This document shows positions 25,387-34,620 of a stretch of DNA of 58,177 nucleotides, piece by piece (positions within the stretch are counted from its first letter, which is position 1; each line of letters starts with the position of its first letter). The position numbers and the translations under genes were made by a program. The stretch comes from CAZSVE01 sp964610175 (GTDB taxonomy: Bacteria; Pseudomonadota; Gammaproteobacteria; HK1): positions 1 to 58,177 of the forward strand of contig CAZSVE010000008.1 of the NCBI GenBank assembly GCA_964610175.1. Direction: 5' to 3'. The notes under the pieces are model-generated. The model saw only the letters and a list, made by a program, of their open reading frames with translations. It did no database searches and was not told the origin of the DNA.

Positions 25387-27141
25387 CTAGTCCTCGTAGA
25401 GCGCTTCGAATTCATCTCCGAAGTCTTCCCAGACCCGTGCGCGGCGAAGCTTCAGAGAGGGGGTGATATGCCCATCCTCCACGGAGAAATGCCCGTCGTG
25501 GATATGGAATTTCTTGATGGTCTCATAGGAGGCGAGCCGACTGTTTACGTCATCCACGGCGGCCTGAACGATGGCCGTCACCTGGGGGCTCTTTATCAGG
25601 GAGGCATAGTCGGGGAAATCCAGGTTTTGCTGCTCGGCCCAGGCCTTCAACACCAGATCGCGCAATGTGATCAAGGCAACCAGGTATTTTTTTTCGTTGC
25701 CGTAGATGGCCACATGCTCGATAAAGGGATTGCCGGCAAACAGTGCCTCGATGCCACCCGGACCGACATTCTTGCCGCCAGCGGTGACGATGATTTCCTT
25801 TTTGCGTCCCTTGAATTTGACGAACCCCCCTTCGATACCATCGATCCACTTGCCGAGATCGCCGGTGTGGAACCAGCCTTCATCATCGAAGCACGCCTTG
25901 GTTTCTTCCGGGTTCTTGTAATAGCCCGGAAAAACGTTTTCGCCCTTTACGAGAATCTCGCCACCCTGATCGATCTTGACCTGGACATCGGGTATGGGTT
26001 TTCCAATGGAGTCGAAATGATAGTCATCGAGCCGATTCATGGTAACGTTCGGCGCGCATTCGGTGAGGCCATAACCTTCGATCATCTGGATACCGGCATC
26101 CAGGAAGAAGTCCTTGATCTCCCGCTTGAGGCCTGCACCGCCGCTTAGCAGGAAGGTGAGTTTTCCACCCGTCACCTCATGCAGTTTGCGGTATTGCTCT
26201 TCTTTATCGGGTGAAATGTTGATGGCTTCGGAATACATCTTTTCCCAATAGGCCGGTACGCAGAGCAAAAAGGTGGGTTTGACCTTGGGAATAAGTTCGA
26301 GGAGACCCCATGGATCGGAAAACCAGGATTCATAATCGAGCATGGTCTCCGTGTTCATGACCCCAATCCCACCCATATGGGAAAGCGGCAGCCAGATAAT
26401 GCCACGCCGTTCCCCCATGGGCGGAAAGGCATGTTCCAACGCCTTGACCCAGCTCTCGGTGGAACGCAAAAGGTTTCTGTTGGAGAGCATGACACCCTTG
26501 GGATCACCAGTGGTGCCCGAGGTGTATATGATGTAGGCAAGGTCGTCGAGATCGATCTTCTCGATGAGACGAACCAGTTTGTCGGGTTCCCCATCATGGA
26601 TTCTGGCACCTTCGGCGTACACATCCCTCAAGGCGACGATCTTGCCGCCAACCTCACCGAGCGCGAGGGGATGTTCGCGATCCTTGTTATATTGTTCTAG
26701 CGCGATTTTGATCTGCTCATCGTCGTCGAGATCCCAAAGGATGACTTGGCGTACCTTGGTGTAGTCGTTCCATTTGTCCAAAAGCTTCGGGAATAATGCC
26801 AGTTCCGTGAACAGGATCTCGGCGTCGCTGTGATCGATCACATAGTGGGTTTGAGTGGGCGTATTGGAGAAATAGGTGGGTACGAACACACCGCGAACCG
26901 CTTCGATGGCCGATACGACAAATCCCCATTCCGGGCGAGTATTGGCGAAAACGGCAACCTTGGTGTTTTTGGTGACCCCATGCCGCTTCAGATACAAGGC
27001 GATCTCCCGTGTTCGGGCAAGGAGCTCACCCCAGGTGATTTGTTTCCAGCCTCCTGCCGGATCGGGAAGATGAAAACGGACGGAATCCGGCTGTTCCGTG
27101 CCTTTTTCGAGAATTTTTCGGATACCTGTCAAGTATTTCAT
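25387..27141 (-). CDS. Long-chain acyl-CoA synthetase
   Basis: 584 residues from the ATG at 27141, which has GGGGAG 9 nt upstream; the longer in-frame start overlaps the upstream gene and is unlikely. Activates long-chain fatty acids to acyl-CoA. YTSGTTGDPKG lies at 206-216, YGLTECAP and GWFHTGDLG follow, and the C-terminal segment ASYETIKKFHI with GHITPSLKLRR is diagnostic of the FAA1/bubblegum-type long-chain group. It is one of three adenylate-forming ligases in the window (with 1212-2768 and matB). Confidence 0.92.
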   Translation of the reverse strand: MKYLTGIRKILEKGTEQPDSVRFHLPDPAGGWKQITWGELLARTREIALYLKRHGVTKNTKVAVFANTRPEWGFVVSAIEAVRGVFVPTYFSNTPTQTHYVIDHSDAEILFTELALFPKLLDKWNDYTKVRQVILWDLDDDEQIKIALEQYNKDREHPLALGEVGGKIVALRDVYAEGARIHDGEPDKLVRLIEKIDLDDLAYIIYTSGTTGDPKGVMLSNRNLLRSTESWVKALEHAFPPMGERRGIIWLPLSHMGGIGVMNTETMLDYESWFSDPWGLLELIPKVKPTFLLCVPAYWEKMYSEAINISPDKEEQYRKLHEVTGGKLTFLLSGGAGLKREIKDFFLDAGIQMIEGYGLTECAPNVTMNRLDDYHFDSIGKPIPDVQVKIDQGGEILVKGENVFPGYYKNPEETKACFDDEGWFHTGDLGKWIDGIEGGFVKFKGRKKEIIVTAGGKNVGPGGIEALFAGNPFIEHVAIYGNEKKYLVALITLRDLVLKAWAEQQNLDFPDYASLIKSPQVTAIVQAAVDDVNSRLASYETIKKFHIHDGHFSVEDGHITPSLKLRRARVWEDFGDEFEALYED

Positions 27142-27178
27142 TGCCTGATTGCTCCCCGTGGTTCTTTGTTTCGATGCC

Positions 27179-28033
27179 TTACAATGCCTCGATATCCGAT
27201 GAGTCGCCATAGGTGCTGATTGCAAATCTTCCAGCCACCTCCAGGGCCTTCGGTGAAATCATCGGTGATATGACGATCAACCGATCTGCTTGGCGTCGAT
27301 GGCGTTTTTCATAGAACCTGGCTTTGCGTTGGAAAATATACATATCGGCCCCGCTCACCGATGACTTGAGTTCGCAGATTAGAAGGAGTCCATTTTTGAT
27401 AATGATATCGAGTTCGATTTGGTCGGGGTGTCCAAAGACTTCACCTTCCTCGTCGTATTCATTGACATTGAGCACCTTGACGCGAAAGTTTTCCTCCAGG
27501 ATTCCAGCTAGCCCTTTGCGGAAGGAATTCTCGGTTTTTAGTCCCCAACGCGCGCCCATGGCCCCCAGGGAACGCTCGATTCGCCCAAGTCTCTTATCAT
27601 TGTTTTCCCAACGGCGGTCGTTCTCCTCCCAATGACGATCGTTCTCTTCCCAACGACGGTCGTTCTCCTCCCAACGACGAGCGTTCTCAGCCCAATGACG
27701 GTCGTTCTCTTCCCAACGGCGATCGTTCTCCTCCCAACGACGATCGTCCTCCTCCCAACGGCGATTATTCCCTTCCCAATGGCGGTCTGATTTCAGATTT
27801 TGTTCTTTCCATCTCCTCTCCCAGTCGGCTTTTTGCTCTTCCCAGCGACGGCTTTGTATCTCTCGATCACGTTTCAATTCATCGAGCACTTGATCGAAAC
27901 GCTTATCGGTCTCGACCCGATCCGCAAAGGATCGGGCTCCGATTTGCAACACCCAATCGTGCAGTTCCGGATTATCCCGTATCGCCTCGGGCAACTCCGT
28001 TTTGAGTAGATTACGTAAATCTTCAACTATCAT
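27179..28033 (-). CDS. DUF3782-type protein: heptad-repeat stalk plus PD-(D/E)XK nuclease-like domain
   Basis: 284 residues. Residues ~80-150 are about nine heptads of the form RRWEEND, encoded by 21-bp repeats. The C-terminal domain (~165-284) shows GHPDQIELDIIIKNGLLLICELKSS, an Asp...Glu-x-Lys arrangement typical of the PD-(D/E)XK fold, so it may cut or bind nucleic acid. DUF3782 proteins with variable heptad number are frequent in filamentous and symbiotic sulfur bacteria and cyanobacteria, often in many paralogues. It ends 38 bp before the acyl-CoA synthetase start, but a functional link is doubtful. Confidence 0.8.
   Translation of the reverse strand: MIVEDLRNLLKTELPEAIRDNPELHDWVLQIGARSFADRVETDKRFDQVLDELKRDREIQSRRWEEQKADWERRWKEQNLKSDRHWEGNNRRWEEDDRRWEENDRRWEENDRHWAENARRWEENDRRWEENDRHWEENDRRWENNDKRLGRIERSLGAMGARWGLKTENSFRKGLAGILEENFRVKVLNVNEYDEEGEVFGHPDQIELDIIIKNGLLLICELKSSVSGADMYIFQRKARFYEKRHRRQADRLIVISPMISPKALEVAGRFAISTYGDSSDIEAL
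27588..27785 (-). repeat. 21-bp coding repeat (RRWEEND heptads)
   Basis: About nine consecutive 21-bp units like TTCTCCTCCCAACGACGATCG on the plus strand. Copy number is probably variable between strains. Confidence 0.85.
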
Positions 28034-28064
28034 TGGCTTCGATCCGGTGCCGTATTCGGTTTGA

Positions 28065-28112
28065 TTTGTTTATTTCCCGCTCGATTCTTTGCGGGCGAAG
28101 CTTCGCTAGTTG
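28065..28112 (-). repeat. Dispersed element A, internally deleted copy
   Basis: Has both ends (TTTATTTCCCGCTC and GGCGAAGCTTCGCTAG) but only ~48 bp in total; the middle ~65 bp is missing. Located 32 bp upstream of the DUF3782 start with the usual orientation. Confidence 0.75.
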
Positions 28113-28134
28113 TAAATATCACTTTGAAAAATCG

Positions 28135-28359
28135 TCACGAAATATTCTCGCCACGAATGACAATCGAACCATCTTCCTCATACGCCTCGTTTTCGATAAC
28201 CTTCCTGGCAGCAGCCTGCAAGGCAATACGATTCTCCCCTACCGTCCGCATTGGTTCCTCTTCCGACACACCCCATTTTTCTCGCAGGACTTCGATCGAT
28301 ACCCTACACAGCACACGTTTTCTGTTTACTTCGGCCGCAATAGTCGCAACCTTTGTCAT
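28135..28359 (-). CDS. DUF1488-like small protein
   Basis: About 74 residues from MTKVATIAAEVNRKRVLCRV. The segment RVSIEVLREKWG...EEEPMRTVGENRIALQAAARKVIE matches the DUF1488 pattern of a short beta-alpha protein of unknown function. A start 30 codons upstream would give 104 residues but adds an unconserved tail. The gene stands alone between a solo copy of element A and the matB upstream region. Confidence 0.6.
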   Translation of the reverse strand: MTKVATIAAEVNRKRVLCRVSIEVLREKWGVSEEEPMRTVGENRIALQAAARKVIENEAYEEDGSIVIRGENIS

Positions 28360-28737
28360 CGGATTCCAAGACTCGAGTAAAGGAAATAAAATCTCGGTTT
28401 TATTCGACGGTAATGTTCGGTGACGGGTGAGGTGCATCGGTGGATCCAAATCGACGGGTTAGGAAAATGATGAAACGCGCAAACAGAATTGGTTTGATTC
28501 ATGAACCTTGCAACAAGGCATACAAACCCATATGCGAACACATCCTACCCGTCTTTTCATTCACTTTCCACGTTGGTTCGTTCAGAATATACGTGATCGG
28601 TTCGGCCCTTGGCGTGCAGATATCCAAAGATAGTGCTTTGGATGATCCGGATTGCCCGAATGTTTTTTCCGAAGAATCGATCGCGGATCTCTCGAAGATG
28701 AATTGCAAGCATCCACTCGAAAATCATCACGGATTTC
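28360..28737. other. Divergent intergenic region before matB
   Basis: No gene or repeat recognised; should contain the promoters for the DUF1488-like gene and matB. Confidence 0.4.
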
Positions 28738-30255
28738 ATGACCCAAACCATTTGCCCCCCTGGACAAGCTAATCTGTATACCCTGTTTACAAGCCGCTTT
28801 CCCGAAGATGTCTCCCAAGCATTTATCGAGACGCCAAGGGGGAGGCGATGGTCTTTTGGGGAGTTGGAATGGGAAACGGCCCGTTTTGCCGGTGCCCTCG
28901 AGACGTTGGGCCTGCGCAAAGGGGAGCGAATCGCGGTCCTGGTGGATAAGTCTCCCGAAGCGTTGTTCCTCTATCTCGCTTGTCTGCGATCCGGAATCAT
29001 CTACCTCCCACTGAACACGGCATATCGATTGTCGGAAATCGATTTCTTCCTCTCCGATGCCGAGCCCAAGGCTGTTGTCTGTGAACCCGATACTTTCGAC
29101 CCCGTCTCCGAACTGGCCACCCGATATGGAATCGAAAAGGTTCTCACCTTGAATGAACAGGGACTGGGAACACTCCCCGATATCGTGCAATCCGCGGATT
29201 CGGCGTTCGATACCATCCCCTGCGGGGAAGACGACGTTGCGGCGATCCTTTATACCTCCGGCACCACCGGCAAGCCCAAAGGGGCCATGTTGACCCATGG
29301 AAATCTTGCCTCCAACGCGCTTGCCTTGCATGAGGCATGGCGCTGGGCATCATCGGATGTGTTGCTCCATGCCCTGCCGCTATTTCATGTTCACGGTCTA
29401 TTCATTGCCTGCCACGGCGCGTTGCTGAGTGGGGCCAGGATGTTTCTACTACCCAAATTCGATATCCAATCCGTATTGTCGTATCTGCCGCGATCCACTG
29501 TATTCATGGGGGTTCCCACCTATTACAGTCGATTGCTGACTGAGCGTGCCTTTTCTGCGGAACATTGCGATTCCATGCGTTTATTCATCTCGGGTTCCGC
29601 GCCACTATCGGAAACCACCTTCCATGCCTTTCGGGAGCGCACCGGTCACACCATCCTGGAGCGTTATGGCATGACCGAAACCCTGATGAACACCTCCAAC
29701 CCCTATGATGGCGAGCGAAAGCCCGGTAGTGTCGGTTTCGAGTTACCCGGCGTGGGGGTCCGCGTCCAAGACAAGATTGGAGAGGGGACAGTGGGCGAGA
29801 TACAGGTCAGGGGGCCCAACGTGTTCAAGGGGTATTGGCAGCTACCGGAAAGGACCGCACGGGAATTCACCCCGGATGGCTGGTTTCGAACCGGGGACCT
29901 CGGCCGTGTGGACAAGGACGGGTATCTCTTTATCGTCGGTCGCGGAAAGGACCTCATCATCACGGGGGGGTACAACGTGTATCCCCGCGAAGTGGAGCGT
30001 GCTCTGGAAGGCCTTTCTGGTGTCCAGGAATCGGCGGTGATCGGAATCCCCGATCCCGATTATGGCGAGAGGGTGGTCGCCGTCGTGGTACGCGAAGATC
30101 GCAAAATGGTTACCGAACAGGGAATCATCGCGAAGCTGAAAGAGGGCATTGCCAACTATAAGGTGCCGAAACGGGTATTTTTCGTGGAGGATTTTCCCCG
30201 GAATGCCATGGGAAAGGTGCAGAAAAATGTGCTGAGGGAGAAATATGCTGCGTAG
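28738..30255 (+). CDS. matB: Malonyl-CoA synthetase MatB
   Basis: 505 residues, the MatB length. Converts malonate, CoA and ATP to malonyl-CoA. ILYTSGTTGKPKGAM is at ~170-184, HALPLFHVHGLF and GSAPLSETTFHAFRERTG follow, then ERYGMTETLMNTSNPYDGERKPGSVG, the segment that lines the malonate pocket in MatB enzymes and distinguishes them from fatty-acyl ligases. GWFRTGDLG and the C-terminal Lys motif NAMGKVQKN are intact. No malonate decarboxylase or MatC transporter is adjacent. Confidence 0.9.
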   Translation: MTQTICPPGQANLYTLFTSRFPEDVSQAFIETPRGRRWSFGELEWETARFAGALETLGLRKGERIAVLVDKSPEALFLYLACLRSGIIYLPLNTAYRLSEIDFFLSDAEPKAVVCEPDTFDPVSELATRYGIEKVLTLNEQGLGTLPDIVQSADSAFDTIPCGEDDVAAILYTSGTTGKPKGAMLTHGNLASNALALHEAWRWASSDVLLHALPLFHVHGLFIACHGALLSGARMFLLPKFDIQSVLSYLPRSTVFMGVPTYYSRLLTERAFSAEHCDSMRLFISGSAPLSETTFHAFRERTGHTILERYGMTETLMNTSNPYDGERKPGSVGFELPGVGVRVQDKIGEGTVGEIQVRGPNVFKGYWQLPERTAREFTPDGWFRTGDLGRVDKDGYLFIVGRGKDLIITGGYNVYPREVERALEGLSGVQESAVIGIPDPDYGERVVAVVVREDRKMVTEQGIIAKLKEGIANYKVPKRVFFVEDFPRNAMGKVQKNVLREKYAA

Positions 30256-30306
30256 TCAAAGTGCTTTATGAAATATTGGCTAATAGACTTAAATTAGGAG
30301 GGTATC

Positions 30307-31692
30307 ATGTATATTATGGAACGAATGAAAAAAATGTTTCTTGGTTTATTTTTATTTTTATTAATTCTTTTTGCTGGATGCTCTGGGGAACAGACGATTC
30401 AAGCATATAATGTCCTTGGTAAAGCACACCATTTGGATCTTACCAAAGAAGGATACATCATTGGCATTGAAAAATACAAACGTGAACATATTGGAAACCC
30501 TAAAAACGGTTATCCAGACAGATATAAATATAAAGAATTACCTAATCTAAGTAATAACAATTATGAATACATCAAGGAGCAAAACTCGGAGTTTATCAAG
30601 GCTACTGACGATGGAAAGTCGATGGTCGTAACACATATAGCCTCTTATTTCCCCGCTGTTCAGTTTCCCCCCAAAGATTCTGTTTCTCAGGAAAAGCAGC
30701 GTATGTATTTTGGAAGAACTAATGAACAGCTGTATAGAGAATATATTTACAATGCTTATTCTCATAATCTTAAAGGGGTCAAAGATTACGAGAGGGGTTA
30801 TACTGCCCTTTCTGGCTTAATGGATGATATTGAAAATCGGATTAACTTTGCCTACGATCAGAACAGTCCTTATAGTCATATCTTTATTATGAGTATGGGC
30901 TGGAACAATGATCAACTTGAGTCTATTCGTCGTTACAATGCGATTATGAATAATATTTTTGAATTGGAAAAAACCAGAAATGCTGCGTTTCGACCGATGA
31001 TTATTGGGATCACTTGGCCCTCTGCTTGGTTTACCATTGAAGATTTCTGGTTGAAAAAAAAGCTTATTGGGCATTTAGGTAGCTATACAAATAAGAGCAA
31101 TGATGCTGATGAAATAGGCTACACTATCGCCAACTGGTTGATAAATCATCAATTACCAACTGTCAGGAAAGAAATTGAAGAGGGTATTGGTAAGGATGAT
31201 TTTCCAAAGATAATTGCTGTAGGGCACAGCATGGGAGCAAGGCTTCTATCGAGAGCTATTTTCAGTCGAGATCATTTGAAAGTATCGCCCATCAACAGCA
31301 CTAGTCCCGTGGATATGTTTATTGGATTGCAAGGCGCTTTTAGTGCAAGGCGATTCGTGGCAAAAGATAGTGGTGAGGGTGCACCCTACAAGGATTATAC
31401 GTATCTATCAACAAGAATTATTTTAACATCTTCGGAGAAAGACATAGCTAATTCATCTGCTTTATGGTCTAAACATGTGGGTGGAGGAACTGGGCTTGAG
31501 TACATGAAAAAGAATCCAGAAGTTTTTAAAGTGTTTTCTTGGTCCTCTGGGCTAAATCGAGGCATTTTAGATCATGATAATAAAGATAAAGTTATTATTC
31601 TAGATGCAACAGAAATTGTGGATAATCATAATGATATTTTAGATCTAGACATGGCCAAATTAATCATGTTTTGTTTGAGTTGGCTTGATTGA
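30307..31692 (+). CDS. Alpha/beta-hydrolase-like lipoprotein, AT-rich
   Basis: 461 residues preceded by AGGAGG 6 nt from the ATG. The signal peptide (KKMFLGLFLFLLILFAGC) ends in a lipobox with Cys25, so it is a lipoprotein. VGHSMGARLLS (Ser308) is an alpha/beta-hydrolase nucleophile elbow, suggesting esterase or lipase activity. HIFIMSMGWNNDQLESIRR and IIGITWPSAW are conserved-looking blocks before it. Asp and His partners are probably in the C-terminal third (LDATEIVDNHNDILDLD contains both). Codon use is strongly AT-biased against the GC-richer neighbours, a sign of recent transfer. Substrate unknown. Confidence 0.75.
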   Translation: MYIMERMKKMFLGLFLFLLILFAGCSGEQTIQAYNVLGKAHHLDLTKEGYIIGIEKYKREHIGNPKNGYPDRYKYKELPNLSNNNYEYIKEQNSEFIKATDDGKSMVVTHIASYFPAVQFPPKDSVSQEKQRMYFGRTNEQLYREYIYNAYSHNLKGVKDYERGYTALSGLMDDIENRINFAYDQNSPYSHIFIMSMGWNNDQLESIRRYNAIMNNIFELEKTRNAAFRPMIIGITWPSAWFTIEDFWLKKKLIGHLGSYTNKSNDADEIGYTIANWLINHQLPTVRKEIEEGIGKDDFPKIIAVGHSMGARLLSRAIFSRDHLKVSPINSTSPVDMFIGLQGAFSARRFVAKDSGEGAPYKDYTYLSTRIILTSSEKDIANSSALWSKHVGGGTGLEYMKKNPEVFKVFSWSSGLNRGILDHDNKDKVIILDATEIVDNHNDILDLDMAKLIMFCLSWLD

Positions 31693-31815
31693 AAAATCAA
31701 ATAATATGTGAAGATCTGTACATTTCCTCTATTAAGGAATCGATTTTCTTTCCGCTCTGCCAAGGATACGCAACATGACCTTTTCATTTTCGACCATACC
31801 CACTCGGGAGGTACA

Positions 31816-32967
31816 GTGAATCTCCCAGCACTCCTTGTCCTCGAAGACGGTAGTGTGTTTCGAGGCGAATCCATCGGTGCCCACGGTCGGGCGGTCGGCG
31901 AGGTGGTCTTCAATACCGCCATGACCGGTTATCAGGAAATCCTCACCGATCCTTCCTATTTCCGGCAGATCGTCACTCTGACCTACCCCCACATCGGGAA
32001 TGTCGGCACCAACCTGGAAGATATCGAATCCGACGAGCATCACCCCGTCGGGCTGGTCGTCCGTGATGTCCCCCCACGTGTCAGCAACTGGCGATCCCAG
32101 GGAGATCTGTCTTCGTTTCTTCGGGAACGCGGCATCGTCGGCGTCAAAGGTATCGACACAAGAAGACTAACCCGCATTCTTCGCAACAAGGGCGCGCAAA
32201 GCGGTTGTATCGCGGCGGGGGATCCCGGGACGGAGGTCAAGGGAATCGAAACCCGAGCAATGGAAGCCGCGCGCGCGTTCCAGGGGATCCAAGGCATGGA
32301 TTTGGCGAAAGAGGTCACGACCGAGGATACCTACCCTTGGGAACGGGGGGGGGCCTGGAAGATAACCTCCGGCTTCGAAAAGATGGCCCATGGCGAATCT
32401 CCATGGCATGTGGTTGCCTACGACTTCGGCGTCAAGCACAACATCCTAAGGCTTCTTGCCTCCCATGGTTGCCGGGTCACGGTGGTGCCTGCGCAAACGC
32501 CGGCGGAGGAGGTGCTGCGGTATGCGCCCCATGGGGTGTTTCTGTCCAACGGTCCCGGCGATCCGGAACCGTGCGGGTATGCCATTACCGCTATCCGTAC
32601 CCTGCTGAACGTTGGTATGCCGCTATTCGGTATCTGCCTCGGGCATCAGTTATTGGCTTTGGCAAGCGGTGCCAGGACCATAAAGATGAAATTCGGTCAC
32701 CATGGCGCAAATCACCCCGTACAGGAACTCGATACCGGCAGAGTCCTCATCACCAGCCAAAACCATGGCTTCGCCGTGGATGATGCCAGCCTCCCTCCGA
32801 ATGTCCGCATGACCCATCGTTCTCTGTTCGACGGCTCCTTACAAGGGATACACCTCGCCGACCGACCCGCTTTCGGTTTTCAGGGGCACCCGGAGGCGAG
32901 TCCGGGTCCCCAGGATGCAAGCCCCCTATTCGAGCACTTTATCCGGTTGATGGCAGAGAGAATGTAA
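31816..32967 (+). CDS. carA: Carbamoyl-phosphate synthase small (glutaminase) subunit
   Basis: 383 residues from a GTG at 31816 with GGGAGG 6 nt upstream (NLPALLVLEDGSVFRGESIG follows); the open frame extends further upstream without a better start. Hydrolyses glutamine and passes ammonia to CarB for carbamoyl phosphate (arginine and pyrimidine synthesis). The class I amidotransferase triad is visible: Cys274 in GICLGHQLLA, and His-Glu in FGFQGHPEASPGP. carB, normally next, is absent: the following 860 bp hold only remnants and repeats. Confidence 0.95.
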   Translation: MNLPALLVLEDGSVFRGESIGAHGRAVGEVVFNTAMTGYQEILTDPSYFRQIVTLTYPHIGNVGTNLEDIESDEHHPVGLVVRDVPPRVSNWRSQGDLSSFLRERGIVGVKGIDTRRLTRILRNKGAQSGCIAAGDPGTEVKGIETRAMEAARAFQGIQGMDLAKEVTTEDTYPWERGGAWKITSGFEKMAHGESPWHVVAYDFGVKHNILRLLASHGCRVTVVPAQTPAEEVLRYAPHGVFLSNGPGDPEPCGYAITAIRTLLNVGMPLFGICLGHQLLALASGARTIKMKFGHHGANHPVQELDTGRVLITSQNHGFAVDDASLPPNVRMTHRSLFDGSLQGIHLADRPAFGFQGHPEASPGPQDASPLFEHFIRLMAERM

Positions 32968-33004
32968 ATCGATCTCTGTTTCGCCAAGAGCGGGTTACGT
33001 CGAG

Positions 33005-33392
33005 TTACCTCCAATACCCTTTGTCACCCCCGACAACGAAAGAGGGCCGAAAGTGGCTCATTGCCCCACTAGCCCTTCTTGACCGGAGAACTTCGCCAGA
33101 TGCTCTTTCTTGTGTAACCTCATCTTTACGCTGACCCTTGGTAAAGGGAATGATGTCTATTCCCTCTTGTTTGGCAAAGTCATGAATCCATTGAACAAAG
33201 CTTTTGGTCATCGGGTTCATCGAAGCGGTCGATGCCACTTTCGCTCCCCTATGTTCCTCCCCGAAAAAATGTCGCAACCCCACCTCCCGTTCGAAGCATC
33301 GGCTGGTACAGATTCAGATACCAGTCTATCTCTTCGATATCCAAAACCACTTTCTCTTCTTCTAACAGTTCGCCTATGGTTTGCTTTATCAT
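33005..33392 (-). pseudogene. Remnant of an unidentified gene (two broken frames)
   Basis: Two minus-strand pieces: 33249-33392 (MIKQTIGELLEEEKVVLDIE...) and 33005-33283, which contains SFVQWIHDFAKQEGIDIIPF then KGQRKDEVTQERA. The KG-x-RKDE-V motif recalls a large family of hypothetical, transposon-associated proteins that are normally several hundred residues long, so this is a decayed fragment. It occupies the place where carB would be expected. Confidence 0.45.
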
Positions 33393-33571
33393 GACTGCCA
33401 GCCCCGGTTGACACACAATGGACACTTTAGTCCTGCCTCAATTGGCCATAACGAAAGTAACTCCTTTCGTACGATCAACCGGGGCTCCTTGCTTACCCAA
33501 TCACGCCTCGTTGGTTCGAGGCGAAGCTCCGCCAGGTTATTATCCGGGATAGTCGATAATGTGAAAAAATA

Positions 33572-33708
33572 CTAGCGCGGCTTGTGCTCGAACCGACGAG
33601 GCATGATTTGGATGTATCGGAAAAACAAGATTTCATCGGTAAAGCAAAATTGGTGTTCTGCGGAACTTGACTCATTTGCGAAGTTGAGCAGGAAATAAAC
33701 AAAGTATT
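33572..33708 (+). repeat. Dispersed element A, copy 6
   Basis: Starts CTAGCGCGGCTTGTGCTCGAACC and ends GGAAATAAACAAAGTATTG, with a ~20-bp interior insertion containing TATCGGAAAAACAAG, the end motif of element B. Faces the gamma-carbonic anhydrase gene. A short extra fragment (TGGTTCGAGGCGAAGCTCCGCC) lies at ~33510-33535. Confidence 0.8.
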
Positions 33709-33830
33709 GTGTTTGCACGAACAGGAATGACTGATTGACCCCTTTTGTGCGAAGTGGTATGAAGAAATGACAATGGTGTATTCGAGGCAGAAATTTTTCG
33801 TTTTGGCCAAGCCGGGTTAGGAGTGTACAA

Positions 33831-34448
33831 ATGACAATACGATCCTTTGAAGACAAGACGCCACGTATCGATCCCAGCGTATATGTAGATGAGAAGGCGC
33901 TGGTTATCGGCGATGTAACCATTGCCAAAGACGCATCCGTCTGGCCTATGACGGTGGTGCGAGGTGATGTCAATACCATTACCATCGGCGAGCGGACCAA
34001 TATTCAGGACCTCTCCATGATCCATGTTACCCACAGAGGAGGGGCCCAGTTTCCCGACGGATTCGAGACCACCATCGCCAACGACGTCACCGTGGGGCAT
34101 CATTGTGTTATCCATGGCTGTAATATCGAGGAATTTTGCCTGATAGGCATCGGTTCCGTGATCCTGGATGGGGCACGAATAGGTGCTCGCACCATGATTG
34201 GTGCCGGTAGCCTGGTGCCACCCGGTAAGGTTCTGGAAGGAGGATTTTTGTGGATCGGGAAACCCGTGAAGAAGGTTAGAGAGTTGACGGAGGATGAAAA
34301 AAGGAATCTCGAATATTCCGCGGAACATTACGTCAAGAATAAGATTCGGCACATGACGGCTACCCAACAAGAGATCGACAAGGCAGTGAAAAAACCCAAG
34401 CTCCAGCGAAGCCGCGGTTTGATGTCGAATCGGGTGCGGATATTATAA
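33831..34448 (+). CDS. Gamma-carbonic anhydrase family protein (YrdA-like)
   Basis: 205 residues. Left-handed beta-helix of hexapeptide repeats (VIGDVTI, ITIGERT, VTVGHHC, ARIGART). The zinc-ligand positions of the Cam/YrdA family are kept: His in MIHVTHRGG (~65), VGHH (~90) and VIHGC (~95). The gate to activity in CO2 hydration is not assured, because many YrdA-type proteins are inactive. The C-terminus has an extra ~25 residues (KKPKLQRSRGLMSNRVRIL). Element A lies 120 bp upstream. Confidence 0.88.
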   Translation: MTIRSFEDKTPRIDPSVYVDEKALVIGDVTIAKDASVWPMTVVRGDVNTITIGERTNIQDLSMIHVTHRGGAQFPDGFETTIANDVTVGHHCVIHGCNIEEFCLIGIGSVILDGARIGARTMIGAGSLVPPGKVLEGGFLWIGKPVKKVRELTEDEKRNLEYSAEHYVKNKIRHMTATQQEIDKAVKKPKLQRSRGLMSNRVRIL

Positions 34449-34620
34449 AGTTCCTCATCAACCCAGGAGAGCCGCCGGTACCGATGGAACCGATGGCGAT
34501 ACGAGGTTATCCTGGCGTGAAGTGCCGGATCGCGAAGAGCCATGCGCCAAATTGGAAATGGTGCCAGACCTTGTTCCCGATCCGGCTGGATGGGAACCTT
34601 CCGAAAAATGGTCGTAGGTT

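Noticed and set aside
31680..31705. Small hairpin TTGATT-GAAA-AATCAA after the lipoprotein gene as terminator
   Set aside because: Stem too short and AT-only, no T-tract.
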